A stretch of DNA of 64,000 nt from Psettodes erumei (Eukaryota > Chordata > Actinopteri > Pleuronectiformes > Psettodidae), in NCBI GenBank assembly GCA_016785225.1, contig JAFBJZ010000949.1:747001-811000 (forward strand). The letters run 5' to 3'. The stretch's first letter is position 1. Each line of letters starts with the position of its first letter. A program made the position numbers and the translations under genes. The notes below the pieces were generated by a model. It was not told where the DNA came from. It worked only from the letters and a program-made list of their open reading frames with translations, and did no database searches. This document shows positions 12,382-22,620 of the stretch, piece after piece.

Positions 12382-13049
12382 TTCCGCTGCCGTTCTCCGG
12401 ATTAGGCTTCACTACTTTCACTTCGAGACACCTCAGATCGTCACGTCGGTTGTTTTTTTTGGTCAAAACTTTATTGATCAGTCTCAATTTTTTCATAACA
12501 AAAGTGTTAAAACGCTTAAAATTGGGTATAATCAAACTATAAATGGAAATATACTAGTATGGAAACGACAATAACAGTAAATAAATAAAATGAGTTAAAC
12601 ATAGTTATTTTTAGAAGAAGCATTTGTGAATACAAATTATAACATTTCACTATCAAAATTCATTTGGTAATATTTTTTGGGGGCGGGGAACAATTACAGA
12701 ACGGTGTCTTTAAGAGACAGCTATTGTTTCTTTTGCTGTTTGTTTACAAAGTAAAAGTAAAACCGAAGTTTTGCAATAAAATCACGATGAGTCGATACGA
12801 TTCTGGGTCATTCTTACAAAAGGACAACAAACAACGTTGGAAAAATATCGTTAGTGAGGTATAGCATATGCTATATGTGATGATGTGACGTTTTCTAGGC
12901 TTGCGCGGTGTACAGAGGACGCTTTATTCCAATCAAGCCCCTCAATTAACTTTTTCTCCCCCGAAAAATATTTTCAGACCACCTCCGCTCAGTTCGCGCA
13001 AGTGACGTCACGCGGCGACACTCCCTTTTCCCCCAGCAGAGGGAGAAAG
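12382..13049. promoter_or_regulatory. Shared divergent intergenic region between the acetyltransferase and zdhhc20
   Basis: This 668-bp gap separates the start codons of two divergently transcribed genes. The zdhhc20 side is GC-richer and has a perfect CRE. The middle (about 12440-12900) is AT-rich, without coding signal. A bidirectional promoter is possible but not shown. Confidence 0.4.
13003..13010. promoter_or_regulatory. Full palindromic CRE (TGACGTCA) upstream of zdhhc20
   Basis: The exact 8-bp CREB/ATF palindrome lies 40 bp before the zdhhc20 start codon, inside a CpG-containing segment. The position suits a TATA-less core promoter, or 5'UTR if transcription starts upstream. Confidence 0.55.
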
Positions 13050-16000
13050 ATGGCGCCCACGCACGTACTGAGATGCTGTCAACGGGGTTTAGCATGGATA
13101 CCCGTGATTTTCATCGCCCTGGTCGTCTGCTGGTCCTATTACGCTTACGTGGTGGAGCTCTGTATATGTGAGTGGCCGTCCCGCCGCCGTCTCTCGCCTC
13201 TTCGGGGCCTGTTTACGCCGCTCGGTGTTTTCTCGCCGCGCCTGCCACACGAACGCGCACGGCTCCTGCCGCCGCCGCCGCCGCCGCTGGCCAGCAGGAA
13301 GTAAACGGACTGCAGCTCAACAATGGTGCCGGCGAGACCCGGCTAAATTATCAGTCAGCTGCCACCGATTTGGGCTTGTCTTTTTTTTTTTTTTTTGAGG
13401 AAATGTGTGTTGGGTCTAAGAAAAAAAGGAAAAACTTTCACCGTGCTGTTTTAATGCCGCTGCCGGTGTCGTCCCTGTGTTGTTGTTGTGTTTTTTTTTT
13501 TATTTCGAGCTGAAAAATGGGTCTGGACGGAGAATGAAAACGGCAGCTGAACCGTGTTCGGCTTCTTCCCAGAATACCGCTAATTTGCTCAGCAGGAGTA
13601 ACGTGTTTGGTGTCGAAACGAGAAGATGCTCTAACGTGACGTGATTTTATATACAGGCGGGTGACAAAATGAAAACGACCCCCCCAATAAAGGAGCTGAG
13701 AAACATAACAAACGCTTCCGCATGCAGCAGGCGCGTCTTCTGCTCTGTGTGAGATGTGTACAGAAAAAAAAAAATGCTGAAGAGACCCGGTCGATTCTGT
13801 TTTTCTGTCAAGATGGCAAAGAGGAAAAGGATCTAAGTGACTCGTGAAAGAGGGTTCATTGTTTGGGTGGCGAGAGCTTCAGTCACAAAGACTGCTCAGC
13901 TGGGTTGTGTTTCAATGGGAACAATAGCGACTAAAGTGACATCCGCATATGGGTGTAGGGGGACAGACATCAGTACACGCTGAGAATGTAGGACGGGGAT
14001 CACGCCGCATCAGCAGCATGAGCCGGTCGGCAAATTGCACGGAGAGGGATATTATGGTAGGGCCGCAGCGCTCAAACCCCTCATTACGGAGATGCACGCA
14101 CATGAGAGAGTTCAAGTGGCGCAAAAAAACCCCACAGGGCCTGGTCCACGGAGATGTGGCACGAAGTGACCCGGTGCCATGAGTCATCCTTCGCCAGACT
14201 CTTGACGAGCGACCGAAGGCCCGACCCCCACAGTGTGTGTGTGGGGGGGGATCCTGCGGCCCTGATAATTTAGAATTTTGCAGGAATGGTTTGGGTCTGC
14301 TTCCCTCAAAGGGAAGGGTCGCCGCAAGTCGAGCCGACAACGCCCCTCGTTCCCGGGGTACACGTGGAGTTGCTGAAATGGTTCGATGGGTGTGAAAGTT
14401 GTTTGAATCGCATGCCATGGCGTTTGCAGTCATCACATCTCAATCCAGTTGAACAGGCACTGGAGATCGGGGACCCGACGTGTGAAAACACCAAGCTTAC
14501 CGAGACGTTCAACGTCGGTTCTTGCTTCCACTCTCTCATACCAAGATTGCCGGATAAGATTTGGTGTAATTTTTGACTTGTAAAACACAAGCAGGAATAG
14601 ATCAGGCGACGGGGGGAATCCCCTCGGAGGAGACCGGATCAGTGGCTCCCAACTTCTTCTTTGCTTTCTGCTCGCGACTGAAGCCATATCTGTGTGTCAC
14701 GATGATATGGTCTTGTTGCGCTCATGAGTCACGAGCAGGGATTTTCCTTTATCAGATTGTTTCGCTCGGAAGATTCCAAAGTTCATTTTTGACGCCGGAA
14801 GCGGCTGTTGACAACCCGGTGTTGACGCGTAGTCTTCCTCTTCTTCGATTGTGGAGGAATTGGAGTGTTCGCTTTCTCTTTTTTCTCCCCACTTTTCTCA
14901 GGGCGAAAACGACTTCTTGTCCCAGAGTTAAATTTCAGTCTTGACCTTAGACACAAGCAGCTGGAAAAAAAAAAAACAATTAATGTCACAAGGCGGGAGA
15001 GAAGACATGAAAGATTTGTAACCCTTTTCTAACATCTGTGTTTTATTCTGTTTTTTGTCTCTTACAGTCACCATCCAGAGTATAGGAGAGCAGAGTAAGT
15101 GTCCCGTGGAAATCAATGTCTATTTTAATACAGTATGCATGACGGAGCCGAGCCAGTTTCCTACTTATTGAGATGATTTCTGTTCGGTCCGGGGAAGTGT
15201 GCTCAGGAAACGCGCTCCCTCAAAGTGCTGAGGTCGGCCCGCTCGTGGCCCGCTCTGCATTAGCTGTCCTCTCTCATTAATTAAATATGGAAATGCACGC
15301 TCTTCCTCCTTTTAGTCCCGTAACCTACGTAACGGCGACGGTTTCCTTGCATCCAGTGTAAATGTTCGTTTGCTTGTGTTGGATATTAAGCGCACGCGTT
15401 GTTGAACCTGACGCTCGTTTTTTGTTTGTTTTTTTTTCCTGCAGTTGTCTACCTGATCTTCTTCCACCTCTCCTTCATCATGTTTGTGTGGTCTTACTGG
15501 AAGACCATATTCACCAAGCCCTCCAACCCTTCCAAAGAGGTACAATGACCCGTGTCTGTTATGCACACACACACCCCCCGCTGCCGTAAAGTCCGCTTGA
15601 TGAATGCAAAAAGGAAAAAAGAAAGCAAAGAAACATTTATATTCTGCTCTCGCGGCTCCAGTTCTGCCTGCCCAAGGCCGAGAAGGAGCGCTACGAGAAG
15701 GAGGAGAGGCCGGAGTCCCAGCAAGAGATCCTGTGGAGAGCCGCCACCAGTCTGCCTCTGTACACCCGCACAGGAGCCGGAGGTACGTCTGTGTGTGTGT
15801 GTGTGTGGGACTGAGTTCGTCCGTCCGCTCGCGCCTCTTTGTCCGAGCTCACCCCCCCCCCCCACGATGACGTTCTGTTGTGTTAACATGAGCAGCGATC
15901 CGTTACTGCGACCGGTGTCAAGTGATCAAGCCCGACCGATGTCACCACTGCTCCGCGTGTGACATGTAAGAAAACCGCACCCGCCGCCTGCCCACTGTCA

Positions 16001-17373
16001 CAGAAAATGCATTCCCTCTCTGCCCCCCACCCTCTCGCACGACGCCCAGCTTCTCTCGTCGGCGTCTCTTTCGATCTCTCCTTCACCTCTTCTCTCCCTG
16101 TGTGCACGGCAGGTGCGTGCTGAAGATGGACCACCATTGTCCCTGGTACGTGCATTTTATTCCTCCCTTTTCTCATGCCGTTCGGCGGCTTCGTGCAGGT
16201 TTAAGATTATGCGGGGAGGAAAAAAAAATCCAAAGCTCAGACTGACAAGGGGAGGCGACGTCTGACCCTTCTGCGTTTGCGCGTTTCCCAGGGTGAACAA
16301 CTGCGTGGGCTTCTCCAACTACAAGTTTTTCATCCTCTTCCTGGCCTACTCGCTGGTGTACTGCTTGTTCATCGCAGCCACCGTGCTGCAGTATTTCATC
16401 AAGTTCTGGACAGTGAGTAATAACTCGGCCCGCTCGGCATGCAGCGGCTGCCATCTTCGTGATGCTTTGGGGGGGGGGTTGTGGACGCGGCGCCGCGGCG
16501 CCCGGTCGCTCATCCCCTCTCGAGGCGGCTGTGCATGGTGCTGACCTCTCCCGTGCGGAGCTGCGCTGCTCCTCTTGTTTGTTTGTTTTTTTCGGCGTCC
16601 TCTCTCAACCCTTCACCCCCCGACCCCTCTCTGCCCTCCCCTTATTACCCCCCGGTTCTCGGACACTGGGCCATTGTTCTCCCATCTCTTGTCTTTTCCG
16701 TCTCCTCCGTCAGTCACACCGCTCCCGTAGCCGCCAACACCTCCTCCCTTTGATTCTTTTCACTTTTGCAGCTGCTCCACTTCACTTTCCTCTCATCTCC
16801 ACCTCTTTCTTTGTTTCCTCCGCTCCGCGTCCCCCACCCCTCAGCCAACTTGGCCTTGACTCGCGTTTGCCTGCTGGTTTTTCTAAGTGCTCCCTCTCCC
16901 CTCCTGCCTGTTCTCCTCTGCCGTCGCTAACCAGTCTTGTCTCTGTTTGTACTAAAGCTTTGCCGGAGGAAATCGGCAGAGAACTGCCCAAAGGTAACCC
17001 AGTCATCCTCCAAAGCCTTTAGCGTTGCAGTGCCTCGCCGTCGTTGCCGTTGGTGTTGTCGTGGTGTGCGTGCAGTGGCTCGCGTGACGCTCCTGTTTCT
17101 CGGCTCCTCAGCTCTCTTCTCCCTTGCTCTCTCTCCCTCTCTCCCTCTCTCTCTCTCTCGTGAACATCCTCCACGGATTTGCGCGGTGATTATCCTCTCT
17201 CGCTCTCCTCTCCTTCTCCCGTGTCTCCCCCAGAACGAGCTGCCGGACACTCAAGCCAAATTCCACGTCTTGTTTCTTTTTTTTGTGGCGGCCATGTTCT
17301 GCATCAGTATTCTGTCCCTCTTCAGCTACCACCTGTGGCTAGTAGGGAAGAACAGGTCCACTATAGGTATACG

Positions 17374-17414
<41 letters not shown>

Positions 17415-18433
17415 TCACCATTTCCTCTGTTCTTTAACCTGCTCAAAATGCGCGTGTATGTCTCTGCACCGAACATCAACACAGAGGTTTTAGCCGAATG
17501 TTCAGCTAAAGCTTCAGGAGGGACGTCTTCGCTCTTCGAAGACCTCCGCCTCTCTTCTTTCTCGTCTTTTGGTCGCCGCGCGTTAAACGCTCCCTGTGTT
17601 TGCGCCCTCTGCCCCCCCCCACAGAGGCCTTCAGAGCGCCGGTCTTCAGGACAGGTTCCGACAAGAACGGCTTCTCTCTGGGTTTCCGGAAGAATATCAC
17701 TCAGGTCTTCGGAGACCAGAAGGAGTACTGGCTGCTGCCCATCTTCACCAGGTAAAGGATCCAAATTTCCAAACAATAATCCTGATAGATAGCAACTTTT
17801 TTTCCTCTGGGTGGTTTGGTTCCATTCATAGCACAATACTTGGGGATTTGTACCGAATGGGGGGAAAAAAACATTTCTTTAAAACCTGTCTGACAAATAT
17901 TTTTCATGCTAAGGAATGAGTTAAAAACAGTGGATCCCTTGATGCACTGCACCTAATCCTGTGTTTCCTCCATGTTTACTGCAGCCAGGGAGACGGTCTG
18001 ACGTTCCCCACGCGGCTGGTCAACGCTGATGCAGAGCAGGCCACCGTGACCCTGCATCCAGAGCCCAGTAAAAGGTGATCAGCCGTGTTTCACTTGAGGG
18101 CCTGGAAAAGGATTCGTGATCCGGAAGGGGCTGTGGATGCGCGCTTCACTTTGATTTCTTTCTTTTTCGCTTCCAGCGCCGCCGACCTCCCCGTGAGCCC
18201 ACTCAGCGAGTCGCAGAACCGCCTCCTGAGCAACGACCAGCATGCCAACAACGTCGAAGACCACCTGGCCAATAACACTCTCAAATCAGGTGAGCCCCAC
18301 CGGGGACGAAAATATTTCACAGACGAAATTGACATCGATCGCTTTTTGGAATCCGTCACCTTATCGCATTTTCCCCTTTGCCTCCCCAGCCGAAAGTAAA
18401 ACCATTACAATCTCCATGGAGAGCGAGTCCTAA
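13050..18433 (+). CDS. zdhhc20: ZDHHC20, DHHC-type protein S-palmitoyltransferase
   Basis: Twelve exons: 13050-13167, 15068-15094, 15445-15539, 15662-15782, 15896-15965, 16113-16145, 16292-16412, 17234-17366, 17625-17751, 17985-18074, 18177-18289, 18390-18433. All phases agree and give 363 residues. The enzyme is autoacylated on the DHHC cysteine and transfers palmitate to cysteines of membrane proteins. The order is MAPTHVLRCCQRG start, TM1 (VIFIALVVCWSYYAYVV), TM2 (YLIFFHLSFIMFVWSYW), a cysteine-rich domain with IRYCDRCQ, KPDRCHHCSACD and MDHHCPWVNNCVGF, TM3 and TM4, then a tail with PVSPLSESQNRLL. The N-terminus, the NxCVGFSNYKFF block and the tail fit ZDHHC20 better than the close relatives ZDHHC2 and ZDHHC15. 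The start has a fitting context (aagATGG) and aligns with the mammalian one. Exon 2 is only 27 nt long. Confidence 0.96.
13920..14560 (+). mobile_element. Degenerate Tc1/mariner-like DNA transposon relic in zdhhc20 intron 1
   Basis: The plus strand near 14400-14470 reads as a worn version of the Tc1 transposase signature W-P-x-Q-S-P-D-L-N-P-I-E-H; here it is PWRLQSSHLNPVEQ. The preceding 450 bp also looks like old coding repeat, with stretches such as KWRKKTPQGLVHGD, but frames are broken and I cannot define terminal repeats. It is not functional. Confidence 0.45.
17377..17413. repeat. (AC)n microsatellite beside a zdhhc20 splice donor
   Basis: This near-perfect AC dinucleotide run of about 37 bp starts 10 nt into the intron after exon 17234-17366. 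Confidence 0.9.
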
Positions 18434-18720
18434 CCAGGTAATCCGGAGCGACTTTTGACTTTGTTGAGTCGAAAACCGTTCTCAAGTCAGACGTTTTTCA
18501 CCTAATTGCCTTAGGTTCTTCTTTCTCTCTCTGCCGCAGGCAAAACCCCTCAGTCATCTAATACGATGCCTTAAGCAACACAGCAGTTTGTCACCATGGC
18601 AACAGCCTCCCAGCGCAACCCCCATCTCGACAGACCCGTTTAGAGTAACTGTGGATATCCATTCCTTTTCTCATCAGTAATGCATTGGCATTTTCCGCAT
18701 GCAGTGTTGTAAGAAAACCT

Positions 18721-18757
18721 CACACACATGCACACACACACACACACACACACACAC
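18721..18757. repeat. (CA)n microsatellite
   Basis: A CA dinucleotide run with one interruption near its left end, about 290 bp after the zdhhc20 stop. Confidence 0.9.
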
Positions 18758-18854
18758 CACAGGACATACGAAAGAAGCTCGTCCCACCATCGCCTTCCTT
18801 TCACACATTCAACTATGTGCATGGCCGTGAATATTCTCATTTGCCCGGGTCATG

Positions 18855-19294
18855 GTTATCTGAAGGAAATTTTAATCGAAATCAACTGGACTTACTTTAA
18901 GTCTTGAAGACGTTTCGCCTCTCATCCAAGAGGCTTCATCAGTTCTCGCTGGTCTGACTAGGGTGAGCTAGTCTGACGAACTGGTGTGGAGATCCGGGGT
19001 ATTTAACCTCTGTGGGGGATTGTCACAAGGCCGATGATGTGAAAGGGTCATGAGTGTGCATGTACGCAATACAGCACTAACAAAGGCGAAACTACCACCC
19101 CCAACGACAGTCGCTCCTCCGACTGTCCTCGACTGTCGTTTGACATCATTGGCCTTGTGACAATCTCCACACCAGTTTGTCAGACTAGCTCACCCTAGTC
19201 AAACTGATGAAGCCTCTTGGATGAGAGGCGAAACGTCTTCAAGACTTACAAAGTAAGTCCAGTTGATTTCGATTTAAAATTTCCTTGAGATAAC
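18855..19294. mobile_element. Foldback (long terminal inverted repeat) non-autonomous element
   Basis: The two ends are inverted copies: 18855 starts gttatctgaaggaaatttta and 19294 ends with its near reverse complement. The arms are roughly 140-160 bp each, allowing for one missing block in the right arm. They include the segment around gacgtttcgcctctcatcca, which I remember as a common fish repeat. No protein is encoded. A target-site duplication is not clear. Family assignment needs a repeat library. Confidence 0.75.
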
Positions 19295-20560
19295 AATGTG
19301 CATATTTGTTTTTGTAATTTTTTTTTTTTTTTTTTTAGTTTCCTTTTTCGCGCAACTGGAGCGTTTATTGATTCGGAGGAAATTAAAGAATGCTGGAGGG
19401 GAAGCACCGCCACTTTCGGTGTTTAGCGAGAAAACATTTTCGTGCCAAACGCCTCCCGGGTGCAGGCGCAAAGCTGCAGTGAGGAAAGAGTGCTGGACAA
19501 GCTGGAGCGGCGTGTTTTGTTTTGAACATTTCTCTTTTTTTTGTGTGTGTTTTTGTTTTTTTTATTTTAAAAAGGCAATACATCCCGTGGAGATGGATCG
19601 ATCTGCCCATGTGACAGTGACAGTTTTTTTTGTTGTATTTTGTTGCTGTTTTTTTTTTTTTTTCTTACTCAATAATGCTCGAGCGCATCTGTGGGCCGCA
19701 CCTCTTGAAATGGATGTTTCTCCACTGAAACCCAGACTGTGTTACAGGGGACTCTCCTTGCATCGTTCAGTGGACCGAACCGCTGCACGACAGGGGCGGC
19801 TGTATCTGGGTTTTGGGTGGTGTTTTGGATATCTGAGCACAAGATGGCGCATTTGCACTTTGTAGATTATCAGTGTCCATCAAACACCGTGCTGCTTTTT
19901 TTTTTTTTTTTTTTTCATCGTGTCCAAAAAAAAGCATCCCAGGTATAACATATGTTGGGTGATCACGTGATTTATGCCGTATTGTGCGTGCGTGTGTGAA
20001 TGTGTGTGTAACAGTTGAAGTGGCAGTCTTTTTTTTTTAATTTTAAGAACTAACAAAAAACTAAAAGTGTCAGCTTTATTGGTGGCCAGCTTGTTTTCAA
20101 ACTCGCTGCTTGTACACGGACAGTTTGAGCTGGAAGATGCATTTGTGCAATGTTCGGCGTCCTTCGCTGCCGGTTCCTTTTCCAGTCAGCTCGTTATGTC
20201 ATGTGAAGATCGGTGATCCTCAAAATGTCTATGGCCTGTTTTTTTTTTTTTTTTCTACAACTTGGTGCGTCGACCTTTAAACCAACACTCATTCATTGCC
20301 AAATAAGGGCTGACCTGTCAGGAGCGCTGACCTCTGAACCTGAAGTGTTTACAGCATCCTAGCTTTATCTTATCCTCACTGGCCAACGTCATCGTAACCA
20401 AACTCTATTTACCAGTCATTATGGCACAATATTTTCTACAAGGCGTCCTGCCTGCCTGCAGTGGGTCATGATGTCCTTGCAACACCAGTGCTGGCCAGGC
20501 AGTGGCGACAGGGCCTCGCTCAGACGAAGGCTTTTCTGTACTTTCCAAACATCTGGCTCA

Positions 20561-20667
20561 GGGCTCAATTCACTTTCAGTTTGATTTCGTAACGTACGAT
20601 TAATGTTCATCACGTCCCCGGAATGACCCGTTCAGACCCAGTCCGAAAACGAAAGTGAATTGAACCC
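20561..20667. repeat. Inverted repeat, 17-bp stem with a 73-nt loop, in the zdhhc20 3' region
   Basis: gggctcaattcactttc at 20561-20577 pairs with gaaagtgaattgaaccc at 20651-20667 with one G-T wobble. It could form an RNA hairpin or be the terminal repeats of a very small element. Confidence 0.6.
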
Positions 20668-22314
20668 AGTTGATGTACTGTAAAATAGGTGTCAGCTGCA
20701 GCTTGTGCTCACCTCGTCTGCTCCGTTTGTGGTTTGGAACCAGCTCAGTGTTGTGACCTTGAACTGTTCAAAGGAGCTTTAGCTTTTGTAAGAGTCCACA
20801 GTGAATTGTCGCACGTCAGTGTTCGAACATCTGGGATTCGATTCAGATCTGTAACGTAAAGATTATTTTTAAAGATGTACCAGAGAAGCAGTTGGACGCA
20901 CGCACACCGCGCCATGTGTATAATTGTGAATGCGTGGACTGTTTTTGTCAGGACGACCAAATAGCAGCTTTCCAGGAAGGAGCTATATCCTTTCCCCCCC
21001 CCAAGGAATTCATGTTATTTTATATGCAACCTTCCTCTTCCACATCGGAGGGAGACGCAGAGCTCCCCTGACGTCCGTCGCTGCTGCTGTCTATCTGATC
21101 ACATCCCTGACTGTTCCGGAAGAGCCTCCTCCCGACGAGATCCCATCAGGCTTAGGTGACGTTTCAAGTTTACAGCTGTTTCTGTCGCGTGGAGTGCAGT
21201 AGTGGTGTTGTGCGGTGTGTCTCTTGGTGATCGTCGTCGCACTTGTGCTGAACGTGCCGCAGAGCACTCGGTCGGAATGATGGAGTGTTGAGAACAGCCC
21301 GCTCTTTGGACTTTATGTTTACATTTGATCCTTCCAATCACGTTTGACCTTTTCAGCACAGGTGTGTCTGTAATTACTCCGTGCACACAGGTGATTTGAG
21401 GATTTTTGTCTCTGTATGGATTATGCCGTCACCCTGGTTAAGTGTCTGAGTCACAGTTCGGTCGGATTTCAATTTAGCAGATGAAAATGCTGTCGGATCA
21501 CGATCCAACCCAAGGTTATGTTTCGATCATGATGCTTAGATCTTTTCCAGACCTCACACTTAAACACGCAGTGAAAGAAAAAGACGTAAACTGAAATTCT
21601 GCGATCACGCGTAAAGAGCCCGGCTCATTCCACTCGTCACCTACGACCACTGATTCCGAAGCATTGGACCTGTCATCTTGTTGTTTTACAAATGGCCTCT
21701 ATTCTATCTCTGGGCTATTTGGCCTGGAGACTAAAGTGTGCGTGTGTATTTTGTAATGCTTAATCTGAGTGTTCTTTTGTAATATTGTCGTCTTGGGAGA
21801 AATGCTTCTGTGCAGCCATGAGATTTTTACATGTCCGTGTACATACATAACTGTCTGACTAATGCTCAAAAGCATGGCGCCTAACTTCAGTAAAAATGTG
21901 TTTTAACACCACGACAGTGATCGTGGTGGTAAAACAGACTTTGGGGTTTTTTCAACTATAGCTGGGTGTGTCATGTTTTAAATTAGCTTTACTCCGGTCT
22001 ATTTCAACTTTATAAATGAAGCCATAAAAACTCCTGTGATCACGGAGGAAGGATCTAAAAAAAAAAAAAAAAGTCAGTTTTCAAAAGCATTTTACGTCTG
22101 TATTGTACACGGTGCAGATGTAGCCTATCATAACTTGCTTATTGCTACATTTTGGTTTCTTTTTGTTACAATTGTCCTATTTTACAACGTTTGTGTATAT
22201 ATATTGATAATGTAAGAAAAAGACTACATATATATTTTTCTTGTCTGATTAATTTTACTGTTCCTATTTTGTGAATGAAGTACATGCCTCTACACAAGTA
22301 ACGTGAAAAATAAC

Positions 22315-22320
22315 AATAAA
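22315..22320 (+). terminator. Candidate zdhhc20 poly(A) signal AATAAA
   Basis: AATAAA followed at once by a T-rich tract, at the end of a region whose A/T-rich composition changes afterwards. Confidence 0.55.
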
Positions 22321-22339
22321 TGTTTTTTTTTAAACCTCC

Positions 22340-22620
22340 AGTTTAATTTGGCTGTCATTAGGTTTACATTGGCGGCAGTTAAAGGCAGTAACGTATCGAG
22401 TAAAATGCCCTGGTTTTGAACGGTACACGGGGATACTACTCGCGGTGTAGTGCTGTCTCCTTTTCTGGTGCCAGTTAGGAGTGGAGCTGCTGCACTCTGT
22501 ATCAGCCGCAGGTGAGATAAAGGAGAACTGGCTAGTACCCAGGGACAGTGAGTTGCAATTATCCAGCCTTGAGGAGATGGATGTAGTGGTGACAGCCTTC
22601 ATATTGTTGAGAGAGAGAGG
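22340..22620 (-). mobile_element. L2/CR1-type LINE reverse-transcriptase fragment, decayed
   Basis: Minus-strand frames read SSRLDNCNSLSLGTSQ and then, in another frame, IQSAAAPLLTGTRKGDSTT. These resemble the SRLDYCNSLL...QNAAARLLT.T...H block near the end of L2-clade reverse transcriptase. Frameshifts show it is dead. The following 22690-22990 may be more repeat, but I cannot name it. Confidence 0.6.

Larger units (their letters stand above)
18434..22320 (+). other. Presumed long 3'UTR of zdhhc20 with inserted repeats
   Basis: No convincing coding exon is present between the zdhhc20 stop and the AATAAA at 22315. It has many T-tracts, a CA repeat at 18721-18757, a foldback element at 18855-19294 and a possible hairpin at 20561-20667. 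UTR status is inferred from the absence of any earlier AATAAA I noticed and from the clean signal at its end. Part of it could instead be intergenic. Confidence 0.55.

Noticed and set aside
16459..17022. Long plus-strand open frame of 187 codons between zdhhc20 exons
   Set aside because: It lies in a CT-rich intron, is low in complexity and overlaps a splice-defined intron with no family motif.
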